Assembly: GCA_030442035.1 (NCBI GenBank)
Contig: JAUJEA010000004.1
Span: forward strand, 62,001-126,000
DNA: 64,000 bases
Direction: 5' to 3'
From: Splendidivirga corallicola
GTDB lineage: Bacteria > Bacteroidota > Bacteroidia > Cytophagales > Cyclobacteriaceae
Positions 9,842 through 19,130 of the stretch are shown here, in pieces (positions within the stretch are counted from its first letter, which is position 1; every line of letters starts with the position of its first letter). A program made the translations under genes and the position numbers. Under the pieces are notes generated by a model. That model made no database searches. It was not told the DNA's origin and was given only the letters and a program-made list of their open reading frames with translations.

Positions 9842-9858
9842 GAATCATTGCATATCAG

Positions 9859-9996
9859 TCTTTAATATTGGGATCTGATCAAAACATGCCTGGTAGATGA
9901 TAGAAATGAATGACCACATGGTATTCCTAAAGAGAAAGTATACACGATACTTTCCCAAATTTATTTATCCAATGAAAAAGAAATTTATTAGCCTGG
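9859..9996 (+). repeat. Leader segment shared with the second PhoD-like gene (copy 1)
   Basis: Inside the 323-bp gene-free stretch between 9842 and 10164. TCTTTAATATTGGGATCTGA and AATGAAAAAGAAATTTATTA recur with substitutions at 12910-13007, in front of the paralogous PhoD-like gene. The pair indicates that the duplication that produced the two phosphoesterase genes included upstream DNA. No gene is seen in the stretch. Confidence 0.6.
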
Positions 9997-10076
9997 GAAT
10001 GCAGGGAAATCATCGCAAGATCAAGGGTTTGATTGTGTATTAGATAAGATTGATATGAATTCTGATAATTGAGGGT

Positions 10077-10092
10077 TACTTTGTGCAAAGTA
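10077..10092. promoter_or_regulatory. Perfect palindrome upstream of first PhoD-like gene
   Basis: TACTTTGTGCAAAGTA is a 7-bp perfect inverted repeat with a 2-bp centre, about 72 bp before the ATG at 10165. Its left half also resembles the Bacteroidota -7 element (TAnnTTTG), but with one base fewer. It could be a regulator site or part of a promoter. I did not see the same word upstream of the paralogue at 13224. Confidence 0.35.
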
Positions 10093-10164
10093 GTTTTCTA
10101 TATAGGAAAATGTTTAGTTTGCCTTCCTTAATATGAAAGTTCAATAGACTAAATTTTATAAGAA

Positions 10165-12750
10165 ATGTTCAAGCTTATTTCCCCAATAGCATTTTTAACC
10201 ATTGCAATATTAACCGTGGCCTGCCAGATAAATGATCCGGAAAATGGTACCACCATCAATTGGGAAAACCATCCGGACCGACCATGGACAGGTCGCAAAA
10301 TATGGGCCGTGCCGCTGGATGACTGGTCAGTTACTGATGGAGCCGCAACGGCAGGGCTCACAACAGGCAATTGGTATGCAACAAATGAGTTTAAAGCCGG
10401 AGAACAGATCAAAACCCTTTTTTTACTGGATGGAAAATTGATTGGTGGTAACTTTTCAACGGCTGTGAAATTTGCATTCGACACCCAACAGGAAGATGCT
10501 TTCTTTGCAGTAGAGTTTGGCCATAAATGGGAAAAAGCAGATGACCGATCTGTGATCAACAGGCACAAAAGACCTTTGGGGCCTTTGATAAAAGTAACTG
10601 CCAACGGAATACTGGAAGTAGGAGATACAAAAGAGAACATTGAGATTGATAGAGGGAGATTTTATAAGTTGAGTATATCAGCCAATGAAACAGAACAGGG
10701 AGAAGTCGAATTAAATGTGAAATTTTTTGACGAGCAAAATCAACAACTTGCTGAAGTTTCAGCCCTTTTTCCTGTAGAACAAATCAAAGGAATTGCCTCT
10801 CTCGATTGTTGGGCCGGAAATGCTGAACCCGGTGGTAGTTTTAAAATTAAAAGCTGGAACATTTCCGGAAGCTCATATCAGAAAACGACCGACCTTACCA
10901 TAGGGCCGGTGTTTTGGAGTATGTACAGCCTCAATAACGATATTCTGAAAATGAATGCTCAGATGTTTCCGATCGGGAAACAAGATAATAAAGAAGTACA
11001 TCTCGAAATAAAAAGAACTGAAGATGAGTGGGAGCGCATTAGTACAACTACTATAGATACCATTTCCTACACTGCCCTTTTTAGATTGACCGGTTGGGAT
11101 GCCGCCAAAGATTATGATTACCGTATTAGTTATTCACTAAGGAATAAAGACAACAAGGAACATGAATTTTACTATCCCGGAACGATAAGAAAAGATCCGG
11201 TAGACAAAGAGATCATCACGCTTGCCAATGCTAATTGCACCAAGGGGCAGCTTTTCCCATATACTAAAACTGTTCAAAACTTGATTCACCAGGATCCGGA
11301 TATTGTACTTTTTTCCGGAGACCAGTTATATGAAGATACCGGAGAGTATCGACTGGTGAGAGCATTGGGTGGTGCTGATCACGAAACAATCAAAAAGTCT
11401 TACCACAATTACCTTGGACGTTTGGCTTATTGGGGTTGGGCCTTTCGTGATCTTATGCGGAACAGACCCACGATTGTATTGACCGACGATCATGATGTTT
11501 ACCAGGGCAATATATGGGGAGAAGGTGGAGTCACCATTTATGACAACGTTCCGGATCACAATAAAGGCGGGTATTCTCACCACCCGATATGGATCAATGC
11601 GGTGCAAAGGGCACAAATGGCGCAGAATCCGGATCCGTTTGATCCAACACCCATCGGCAATGATATTACGGTGCACTATGGGGGATTTACCTACGGCCGT
11701 GTAAGTTTTGCAATGCTGGAGGACAGGAAATTTAAGAGTGGTCCCAATGGGAAAGTAAACACATGGCCCGGACGTCCCGATCATGTTCCTGCTGATTTAA
11801 AAGATTTCAACCCCTCCAGTCTCGACTTGCCCGACCTGAAATTGCTCGGTGACCGGCAACTAAAATTTTTAGATCAATGGGTGCAGGATTGGAAAGGGGC
11901 TGACATGAAATGTATATTATCACAAACAATATTCTGCAATGTGGCCACCCATCATGGAGGCGGCCAACGCCTGCTGGCGGATCTGGATTCCAATGGTTGG
12001 CCCCAAACTGGAAGAAACAATGCCCTCAAAACAATACGGAAGGCTTTTGCTCCACACCTGGCCGGAGATCAGCACTTGCCAAGTTTAGTACAATATGGGA
12101 TTGATGACTGGAACGAAGCTTCTTTTGCTTTCACCGCACCAGCTGTAGCCACAGGCTATCCTAGAAGGTGGTTTGTGGATGACCAAATATCCGTTAACAA
12201 GCGCTACGAGCTGGAGAACACCGGAGAATTTAAAGATGGCTTGGGCAATAAAATCACAGTCCATGGAGTAGGAAATCCTGATAAGGAAAGAGGCACACCC
12301 GGTTTGTGGGATAAGAACAGTTATGAAGAAGTAGAGGGAGCGGAAGCAGCTTTCTCCTCAGGCTATGGTCTAATCGCTTTTAACAAAAAAGATCTGACCT
12401 ATACTTTTAATGCCTACCGGTTAAAGTCGGATGCACGAAATCCCTCGGGAGAGGATCAGTTTCCAGGCTTTCCAAAAACCATTTCAATGGAAGATAATTA
12501 TGCGAAAAAGACGGACTTTCATTTACCTGAGATTGACTTAGAAGGGATTACCGGTAACGTCTTGATAAAAGTTTGGGACGAGAATGAATCGCTTATCTAC
12601 GCCCGCAGAATAAACAAGCAATCATTTGAACTACCTGTATTCATTCCAGGTAGGTACAAAGTATATGTAGGCGACCCGGATGAAGCAAAGGAAAAATATG
12701 TAGAGTTGAATACAGGACAGGTAAAAGAATCGATAAAGATTAGTTTTTAA
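10165..12750 (+). CDS. PhoD-like metallophosphoesterase, lipoprotein (paralogue A)
   Basis: 861 residues with lipobox LTVAC near residue 19. Residues 30-240 form an N-terminal region rich in beta strand with a concanavalin/LamG-like look (TAVKFAFDTQQEDAFFAVEF). The PhoD-type catalytic part follows: FSGDQLYED near residue 383, PTIVLTDDHDVYQGNIWGEG near 437, SFAMLEDRKFKSG near 515, LLGDRQLKFLDQW, and HLAGDQHLPS near 631, supplying the metal-binding Asp/His set of the calcineurin-like fold. A short beta domain closes the protein. PhoD enzymes hydrolyse phosphodiesters or phosphomonoesters with Fe/Ca; here the exported enzyme sits among sulfatases, suggesting phosphate or another ester on the glycan (inference). 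The gene at 13224 is a full-length paralogue. Confidence 0.88.
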   Translation: MFKLISPIAFLTIAILTVACQINDPENGTTINWENHPDRPWTGRKIWAVPLDDWSVTDGAATAGLTTGNWYATNEFKAGEQIKTLFLLDGKLIGGNFSTAVKFAFDTQQEDAFFAVEFGHKWEKADDRSVINRHKRPLGPLIKVTANGILEVGDTKENIEIDRGRFYKLSISANETEQGEVELNVKFFDEQNQQLAEVSALFPVEQIKGIASLDCWAGNAEPGGSFKIKSWNISGSSYQKTTDLTIGPVFWSMYSLNNDILKMNAQMFPIGKQDNKEVHLEIKRTEDEWERISTTTIDTISYTALFRLTGWDAAKDYDYRISYSLRNKDNKEHEFYYPGTIRKDPVDKEIITLANANCTKGQLFPYTKTVQNLIHQDPDIVLFSGDQLYEDTGEYRLVRALGGADHETIKKSYHNYLGRLAYWGWAFRDLMRNRPTIVLTDDHDVYQGNIWGEGGVTIYDNVPDHNKGGYSHHPIWINAVQRAQMAQNPDPFDPTPIGNDITVHYGGFTYGRVSFAMLEDRKFKSGPNGKVNTWPGRPDHVPADLKDFNPSSLDLPDLKLLGDRQLKFLDQWVQDWKGADMKCILSQTIFCNVATHHGGGQRLLADLDSNGWPQTGRNNALKTIRKAFAPHLAGDQHLPSLVQYGIDDWNEASFAFTAPAVATGYPRRWFVDDQISVNKRYELENTGEFKDGLGNKITVHGVGNPDKERGTPGLWDKNSYEEVEGAEAAFSSGYGLIAFNKKDLTYTFNAYRLKSDARNPSGEDQFPGFPKTISMEDNYAKKTDFHLPEIDLEGITGNVLIKVWDENESLIYARRINKQSFELPVFIPGRYKVYVGDPDEAKEKYVELNTGQVKESIKISF

Positions 12751-12909
12751 TTGGCATTGCAAGACACACTTTCATTGTTCCAGCGGGTCAGGATAATTAC
12801 AGTGCGTCTCCCTATTGTCTTGAAATCTTGATTAGTTCATCCTCTATAGGTCCATCCTTTTGAGCCAAATGAAATGTTGCGATAATAAGTAGGACGCATC
12901 ACCCAATCG

Positions 12910-13007
12910 TCTTTAATATTTGCTTATAATCAAAACAAGCCTGAAAGATGGTAGGATGAATGAAAAATTATTTACTGATGAAAAAGAAATTTAGTAGCCA
13001 TGCAGTA
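12910..13007 (+). repeat. Leader segment shared with the first PhoD-like gene (copy 2)
   Basis: Lies in the 473-bp gene-free stretch 12751-13223. TCTTTAATATTTGCTTATAA and GATGAAAAAGAAATTTAGTA match the segment at 9859-9996. Shared words occur in the same order but with a shorter middle. I see no gene, tRNA or clear terminator in the rest of this stretch. Confidence 0.6.
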
Positions 13008-13223
13008 CAAAAGAGAATATAATGTATTTACCCTATGAGGAAATGAGAATATGTAGTTGTCTTAATGATGGTAAGCATGGTGCAGTAGGATTTGTGAAAT
13101 GAATTTATTTCCCGGATAGGTGCAAACAAGATAAAAACAATATATAGAGTATCAATTCCTTAAATATAATTAACATCAAAACGAACAAAAGGCTGATGGA
13201 TCAGTCGCTCTAAATTATTTACC

Positions 13224-15800
13224 ATGAACAAAACCTATTTTATACTAGTGCTTTTTACCATCGTGGCTTGTGGCCAAAAAGAAGGTAACAATAACTTATT
13301 AAATCCACCGCAGGAAGTAAGCAGAACCTGGGTTGGCCCGGAATTCTGGACTAATCCCTTGCAGGATTGGGAACTGAAGGATGGTTGGCTTTTGTGTAAC
13401 ACCAGTGCTCCCAACAGAAACATCCAGATATTGACGAAACAATTGGATAATGGTAGCGGGGATTTTGCTATGCGTGTTGACCTCCGTAATTTGCAGGAAG
13501 GTAAAGAAGATTTTAAAAATGGTTGGATAGGATTTAGGGCAGGGATCAAAGGTGAATTTGATGATTATCGTGATAACGCCATCTATGGCAAGGGAATTGA
13601 TTTTGGTATAACCAATAATGGTAATTTATTTATAGGAGATCCTTCACAGGCTTCCACTCCTTTGACCAGTTACCATAATGAGGAAATCAGATTGGAACTC
13701 TCAGGAGTAAGCAGCCAGGGAAAATATGAGGTATTACTAAAAGCCTTTACCAAATCAAATGAGTTGTTGGCAGAGGTAAAAACGGATACCATAGCAGGTG
13801 AAAAGCTGGCGGGTAACATGGCTTTAGTAAGTCATTATGAAGCAAAAGCCGGTAAAAAACCAAACCAAACTTCAAGTGCCCAGTTCAGGAATTGGGAAAT
13901 AAGTGGCGCCAAGGTGGTCGATCTGCCGGAGCAAACATTTGGCCCAATCCTATTTTGTCAATATACATTAAGTAAAAAGATTCTGAAGCTCACAGCACAA
14001 ATGCCTCCTGTTGGTGATCAGGATGGACAGGAAGTGGCATTTCAGATAAAAAAAGGGAAAGATTGGGAAACAATAGCTACAGCTGCTATACATCATCTGG
14101 CCAGAACAGCTCCTTTCAAGATAACGGATTGGGATGATACAAAGGATACACCATATCGTTTAAAGTATGAATTGTATGAACAAGGAGGACTGAAGCCCTA
14201 TTATTTTGAAGGAACGGTCCGAAGAGATCCTATCAACAAAGAAAATATCAAAATTGCAGCATTTACAGGAAACAATGATCTTGGATTCCCCAACAATGAT
14301 CTATATGGTAATGTAAAAAAACACGATCCTGATATGATGTTTTTCTCAGGTGATCAGATTTATGAAGGCGTTGCCGGGTACGGCGTTCAACGAGCGCCTC
14401 TGGAAAAGGCTTCCCTGGATTACTTGAGAAAGTGGTATCTCTATGGCTGGGTATTTGGGGATTTGATGAAAGATCGGCCTACCATTGCCATTCCGGATGA
14501 TCATGATGTTTATCATGGCAATATCTGGGGAGAAGCGGGAAAAGCAACAATAAGAGAAGGAAGTGGTTTTGAGCAACAGGATGACGGTGGTTACAAAATG
14601 CCGGCTGAATGGGTGAACATGGTGCAGATGACCCAAACCAGTCATTTACCTGATCCGTTTGACCCAACTCCGGTGAAACAGAATATTGGCGTTTATTACT
14701 GTGATATGAATTATGGAGGGATCAGCTTTGCAGTGATTGAAGACAGAAAATTCAAATCAGCACCAAAAGCGATACTTCCCAAAGGCCAGATTCACAATGG
14801 CTGGCCACAGAATAGGGATTTTGACGCAAAGACTGAAGCTGATGTGCCCGGAGCAAAGCTTTTGGGCGAAAGGCAATTGAATTTTTTAAATCAATGGTCA
14901 GCTGATTGGAGTAATAGGACTTTTATGAAAGTATTGCTTTCTCAGACCATTTTTGCCAATGTGGCAACATTACCTTCCGGTGAGATCCATGATAAAATTG
15001 TTCCAAGACTAAGAATTTTAGAACCGGGAGAGTATGCCGAAGACGACTATCCGGTTTCAGACATGGATTCCAACGGTTGGCCACAGACTGGAAGAGATAA
15101 TGCACTAAGGGCCATTAGAAAGGGATTTACTTTCCATATAGCCGGTGATCAACATCTTGGAAGTACCATTCAATATGGGATTGATAAATATGGTGATGCA
15201 GGTTTTGCCATATGCGTGCCTTCCGTATCAAACGTCTGGCCAAGGCGTTGGTATCCATCTAGTAAGGCTGAAAATTGGAAAGAAGGAATGCCAAGATATG
15301 CCGGAAACTTTGAAGATGGTTTTGGAAACAAAATGACTGTACATGCTGTATCTAATCCATACTTCACCGGCCGTAAACCATCCAGGCTTTATGACAGAGC
15401 TACAGGCTATGGTATTGTGGAGATCAATAGAACGACCAGGGATATTTCTATGGCAAATTGGCCAAGAGATATAGATCCAACCGTAGAAGGAGCCAAACCC
15501 TATGAAGGATGGCCGATTGTCGTAAATCAGATGGATAACTACAGTAGAAAAGCCCAGGCTTATTTACCTAAAATAGAAGTGAGTGGCTTAACTCAGCCTC
15601 CGGTAGTTCAAATCACCGATAATGCTACAGGTGATATTGTTTACACAGTCAGAGCAATTGATCATACTTTTTCACCGGTAGTTTTTAAGGAAGGGACCTA
15701 TACCATAGAAGTAGGAGATCCTGATCAGGAGATGAGAAGTTTTGAAGGTATAGCCTCAAGCAGCAATGTTACTGATGAAGTGATAAAAGTTGAATTCTGA
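13224..15800 (+). CDS. PhoD-like metallophosphoesterase, lipoprotein (paralogue B)
   Basis: 858 residues with lipobox FTIVAC near residue 16. The architecture matches the protein encoded at 10165: an N-terminal LamG-like region (RTWVGPEFWTNPLQDWELKD onward, to about 225), then the PhoD catalytic region with FFSGDQIYEG near residue 372, PTIAIPDDHDVYHGNIWGEA near 422, AVIEDRKFKSAPK, LLGERQLNFLNQW and HIAGDQHLGS near 637, and a C-terminal beta domain. The two proteins are clearly related but diverged along their length, so the duplication is old or selection differs. All core metal-site motifs are intact in both. The DoxX-like gene follows 50 bp later and probably shares the transcript. Alternative annotation as an alkaline phosphatase D cannot be excluded; the substrate is unknown. 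Confidence 0.88.
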   Translation: MNKTYFILVLFTIVACGQKEGNNNLLNPPQEVSRTWVGPEFWTNPLQDWELKDGWLLCNTSAPNRNIQILTKQLDNGSGDFAMRVDLRNLQEGKEDFKNGWIGFRAGIKGEFDDYRDNAIYGKGIDFGITNNGNLFIGDPSQASTPLTSYHNEEIRLELSGVSSQGKYEVLLKAFTKSNELLAEVKTDTIAGEKLAGNMALVSHYEAKAGKKPNQTSSAQFRNWEISGAKVVDLPEQTFGPILFCQYTLSKKILKLTAQMPPVGDQDGQEVAFQIKKGKDWETIATAAIHHLARTAPFKITDWDDTKDTPYRLKYELYEQGGLKPYYFEGTVRRDPINKENIKIAAFTGNNDLGFPNNDLYGNVKKHDPDMMFFSGDQIYEGVAGYGVQRAPLEKASLDYLRKWYLYGWVFGDLMKDRPTIAIPDDHDVYHGNIWGEAGKATIREGSGFEQQDDGGYKMPAEWVNMVQMTQTSHLPDPFDPTPVKQNIGVYYCDMNYGGISFAVIEDRKFKSAPKAILPKGQIHNGWPQNRDFDAKTEADVPGAKLLGERQLNFLNQWSADWSNRTFMKVLLSQTIFANVATLPSGEIHDKIVPRLRILEPGEYAEDDYPVSDMDSNGWPQTGRDNALRAIRKGFTFHIAGDQHLGSTIQYGIDKYGDAGFAICVPSVSNVWPRRWYPSSKAENWKEGMPRYAGNFEDGFGNKMTVHAVSNPYFTGRKPSRLYDRATGYGIVEINRTTRDISMANWPRDIDPTVEGAKPYEGWPIVVNQMDNYSRKAQAYLPKIEVSGLTQPPVVQITDNATGDIVYTVRAIDHTFSPVVFKEGTYTIEVGDPDQEMRSFEGIASSSNVTDEVIKVEF

Positions 15801-15850
15801 TTTTTTTGCGTAGAATAGCGTTGCCATAATCTAAGAATCTATCAAAAGCT

Positions 15851-16258
15851 ATGACAAGAATAAGCATAGAAAAGGTAAATAACGATATTAAAACAGACTT
15901 AATGCACTGGGTTAAATGGCTTTTAAGGATCGGTCTGTCGGCTACCTTTCTGGGGCATGGGATAATTGCCTTTAAAGGAAATGAGCATTGGCTTTCCTAT
16001 CTTGATACAGTTGGTCTGGAGGGAGCATTGGCTTTGAAAGCTATGTTGGTGATTGGTGTATTGGATATTGTTATTGCCGTTTCCGTGCTTATCAAACCGG
16101 TAAAATATGTACTGTACTGGTGTGTTTTCTGGACTTTGGCAACGGCACTCATCCGGCCACTGTCGGGAGAGTCAATTTTACAGTTTGTAGAGCGTGGCTC
16201 AAACTGGACAGTGCCCTTGGTATTGTTACTGTTGATGCATATTTCGAAACAAAAATAA
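15851..16258 (+). CDS. DoxX-like small integral membrane protein
   Basis: 135 residues. After a charged N terminus of about 20 residues there are four hydrophobic segments: WLLRIGLSATFLGHGIIAF, ALKAMLVIGVLDIVIAVSVL, YVLYWCVFWTLATALI and WTVPLVLLLLMHI. The GLSATFLGHG segment resembles the first helix of DoxX-type proteins. Its biochemical role is unknown. It ends 12 bp before the GH43-like gene, so the two are almost certainly co-transcribed, and a similar small membrane gene is an odd companion for secreted hydrolases. Confidence 0.65.
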   Translation: MTRISIEKVNNDIKTDLMHWVKWLLRIGLSATFLGHGIIAFKGNEHWLSYLDTVGLEGALALKAMLVIGVLDIVIAVSVLIKPVKYVLYWCVFWTLATALIRPLSGESILQFVERGSNWTVPLVLLLLMHISKQK

Positions 16259-16269
16259 TATCATCATCA

Positions 16270-17331
16270 ATGAAGTTATTGAAGTTAACAATGTATCTGA
16301 TCATCGCTGGAACAGTAAATCTTCAGTGTACAAGTGAACAAAAGACCGGCAACCGTGAAGATACCAATGATCGGGAGCCTTCTGATGCTAAGGAAAAATT
16401 GTTAACAACAAATGATATCCGGATCAGAGATCCTTTCGTGCTTGCTGATAGTGTCACTGGAAAGTACTACATGTATGCCCAAATGGATAATCGCCTGGGG
16501 GGAAGGGGCAACCCAAATAAACCCAAGGGTGTGGAAGTATATGTTAGTAGTGATCTTGAGCATTGGGAGTATCCTGAAACCGTTCTTTTATTGCCGGAAG
16601 ATTTTTGGGGAAGAAACATGGTTTGGGCGCCTGAGGTCCATGCTCACAATGGCCAATACTACTTATTTGCTACCATTACATCATACGATACCTTATCCCA
16701 TTTGAAAAGGCCGGAAGGAGTGACGGAATGGCCGTCCTTCTTCAAACGCGGTACACAAATTTTTGTAGCTGACAGCCCCATGGGACCATTTAAATGGTTC
16801 TCCAATGAATCGCATACCCCAACTGATTGGATGGCATTAGATGGCACACTGTGGGAAGAGGACGGCAAACCCTATATGATATTTTGTCATGAATGGGTGG
16901 AAATAATAGATGGCACAATGGACTATGTTGAACTCAAGAAGGATTTATCAGGTACCATTGGCGCACCAGAGCTTATGTTCAAAGCTTCAGATGCCCCATG
17001 GGTTGGAGAAAGAAGTAGTTATGTTACCGACGGGTGTTATCTCTATCGAACAAAAGACGGAGTACTGCTCATGATTTGGTCAAGTTTTGGAGCGGAGGGT
17101 TATGCAATAGGTATTGTGGAATCGGAATCGGGAAAATTAAGAGGTCCATGGAAACACCAGGACAAACTATTATTCCATAAAAATGGTGGTCACGGTATGA
17201 TTTTCAGGAATTTTAACAATCAGCTCATTATGACATTACACCAACCCAATAGCCCAAGAGGTGAAGAGCGAGCCAAATTTTTCAAACTTGAAGACAGCGG
17301 CAATACTTTGAACTTGTTGGAAATTAACTGA
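16270..17331 (+). CDS. GH43-like five-bladed beta-propeller glycosidase, lipoprotein
   Basis: 353 residues from the ATG at 16270 (the frame is open further upstream but that part overlaps the DoxX-like gene). The lipobox NLQC places Cys20 as the anchor. Family GH43 signature residues are present: Asp54 in IRDPFVL as candidate base, MVWAPEVHAHNGQYYLFAT, Asp191 in LDGTLWEEDGKPYM as the pKa-modulating Asp, and Glu208 in FCHEWVE as candidate acid. The blade pattern continues to the end. GH43 members act on arabinosides, xylosides and galactosides; the specificity here is not readable. It is followed 18 bp later by a sulfatase, again suggesting one operon. Confidence 0.85.
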   Translation: MKLLKLTMYLIIAGTVNLQCTSEQKTGNREDTNDREPSDAKEKLLTTNDIRIRDPFVLADSVTGKYYMYAQMDNRLGGRGNPNKPKGVEVYVSSDLEHWEYPETVLLLPEDFWGRNMVWAPEVHAHNGQYYLFATITSYDTLSHLKRPEGVTEWPSFFKRGTQIFVADSPMGPFKWFSNESHTPTDWMALDGTLWEEDGKPYMIFCHEWVEIIDGTMDYVELKKDLSGTIGAPELMFKASDAPWVGERSSYVTDGCYLYRTKDGVLLMIWSSFGAEGYAIGIVESESGKLRGPWKHQDKLLFHKNGGHGMIFRNFNNQLIMTLHQPNSPRGEERAKFFKLEDSGNTLNLLEIN

Positions 17332-17349
17332 TTTGAAAGCTATAAGATT

Positions 17350-18819
17350 ATGAACCTAAATAAGATACCTAAATTCTTCAATTTATTGGTGATAACCCTG
17401 ATGGTTATTCCTTTCTTTGGCAATATTCCAAAGAAAAAAAGCCCGAACATCATCTGGATCCTTGCCGAAGACATAGCACCGGATCTGTCATGTTATGGAG
17501 CCAAGGGGGTTGAAACACCAACCCTGGATCAATTAGCAGCAGAAGGTATTTTGTACAAAAATGCTTTTTGTACGGCGCCTGTGTGCAGCCCATCCAGATC
17601 TGCAATTATGACGGGCATGCACCAAAATGCCATCGGCGCCAATCAACATAGAACGGCTAACAAAAAAGCACTCCCGGTAAGCGTAAAACCTATCACAGCT
17701 TATCTAAGGGAACAGGGATACTACACAGCCTTGGGTTGTGGTTACTCCGGGAAAACGGACCTGAACTTTCTTCATCAGGGATTGTTTGACGGAAAAGATT
17801 GGAAAGACAGGAAAAAGGGTCAGCCTTTTTTCGCCCAAATTACACTACCCAATACACATAGATCCTGGGGAAGAGATTCTCTAAATCCCATTGACATTCA
17901 TGAAGTGGAATTACCTCCTTACTATCCGGATATACCAACTACCAGAAGAGACTGGGCCAATGGGTTGGAAGAAATTCAGATCATGGACCGCTTGGTCGCA
18001 AAGATTCTTGAAAGACTAAAAAAAGAAGGTATTGAAGATGAAACGGTCATTATTTTTTCCGGAGACAATGGGAGATGCCATATCAGAGGAAAACAATTTT
18101 TGTATGACCCAGGATTACACGTGCCTTTGATCATTAAATGGCCGGGTAAGGTAAAAGGTGGAGCGGTTGATGCAGGACTCTATTCATTGATTGATGTGTC
18201 TGCCACCATTTTAGGTATTGCATCTGCTGATATTCCGGATCATATGCATGGCAGTAATATTTTCGATGATGATTTCAATGGAAGGGAGTATGTTTTTGCA
18301 GCCAGGGATAAAATGGATGATACACACGATGCCATGAGGGCAGTTCGTTCAAAAAAGTTTAAATACATCCTTAACCTAATGCCCGAACGACCCTATCTAC
18401 AATACAATCGATATAAAGAGTCACAATATCCTATGATGGCCATCATGAATGTGATGCATCTGAAAGGTGAATTGAACGAAGTTCAAAGGACTTTCATGGC
18501 AAACACCAAACCGGTTGAAGAGCTTTACGATCTGGAAAAGGATCCTCACGAGATCAATAACATAGCGAAAGATCCTCAATATTATGATGCATTAAAAAAT
18601 ATGCGTCAGGAATTAGCCAATTGGAGAAACAGCATTAATGACAAACCTGTTTCACAAACCTTTAAAACCGGAGGATGGCCGGAAGTGTATCCAACAAGAA
18701 ATTTGGCGGAGTGGCAAACCTATATGGAGAAATGGGAAAGGCATTTGATGGAAGGAGGAGTGTCGCCAAGAAGCGAACTTAACAAAATGAAGTATGAGGT
18801 AAGAAAGCCTGAAGAATAA
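17350..18819 (+). CDS. S1 family sulfatase resembling N-sulfoglucosamine sulfohydrolases
   Basis: 489 residues with a hydrophobic N-terminal signal (FFNLLVITLMVIPFFG). The core begins NIIWILAEDIAPDLSCYG, a form typical of the SGSH/S1_8-like branch rather than the arylsulfatase A branch. The maturation motif is CSPSR at Cys79, followed by SAIMTGMHQNAIGANQHR. The usual GKWHL segment is replaced by YSGKTDLNF. IIFSGDNGRCHIRGK gives the distal metal site. The resemblance to heparan N-sulfatases suggests an N- or O-sulfate on an amino sugar, but members of this branch also act on other sulfated polysaccharides, so the substrate is open. It is the last intact gene before the AT-rich inverted repeat and the decayed GH97. 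Confidence 0.9.
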   Translation: MNLNKIPKFFNLLVITLMVIPFFGNIPKKKSPNIIWILAEDIAPDLSCYGAKGVETPTLDQLAAEGILYKNAFCTAPVCSPSRSAIMTGMHQNAIGANQHRTANKKALPVSVKPITAYLREQGYYTALGCGYSGKTDLNFLHQGLFDGKDWKDRKKGQPFFAQITLPNTHRSWGRDSLNPIDIHEVELPPYYPDIPTTRRDWANGLEEIQIMDRLVAKILERLKKEGIEDETVIIFSGDNGRCHIRGKQFLYDPGLHVPLIIKWPGKVKGGAVDAGLYSLIDVSATILGIASADIPDHMHGSNIFDDDFNGREYVFAARDKMDDTHDAMRAVRSKKFKYILNLMPERPYLQYNRYKESQYPMMAIMNVMHLKGELNEVQRTFMANTKPVEELYDLEKDPHEINNIAKDPQYYDALKNMRQELANWRNSINDKPVSQTFKTGGWPEVYPTRNLAEWQTYMEKWERHLMEGGVSPRSELNKMKYEVRKPEE

Positions 18820-18831
18820 TAGAATTAATCT

Positions 18832-19029
18832 AACAATTAGTAATTAATAATGAGTAATGAATAATAGGTTACAAGACAATTCTTAGTCTTGAAACAAACA
18901 CCATTGTACTTATAAGAAATTGAGTAAAGGGCCCTAAATTCCCATTAAAAATGAACAAGCTAACATCAGCTATACGCTAGAATCATTACTTTTTACTATT
19001 ATTCATTACTCATTACTAATTATTCATTC
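18832..19029. repeat. AT-rich inverted repeat with about 34-bp arms
   Basis: The left arm (18832-18867, containing TAATGAGTAATGAATAATAG) and the right arm (18995-19029, containing CTATTATTCATTACTCATTA) are near-perfect reverse complements separated by about 127 bp. It occupies most of the 311-bp gene-free stretch 18820-19130. A shorter relative (AATAATGAGTAAT) follows the GH20 gene near 34538. Such words are common in Bacteroidota intergenic DNA; a role as a transcript end or a mobile remnant is possible. Confidence 0.7.
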
Positions 19030-19130
19030 TACTTTGTTAAGGAAATGTTTTCTATGTTTTCAAGATTTTTTTATCAACATTAATTGAAATACAATAAAAG
19101 TTAACAAGGTAGAACGAATAACTAAATTAA

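Noticed and set aside
11326..11784. 152-codon open frame on the minus strand inside the first PhoD-like gene
   Set aside because: Lies wholly within a well-supported coding gene, has no recognisable domain and is one of many antisense shadows.
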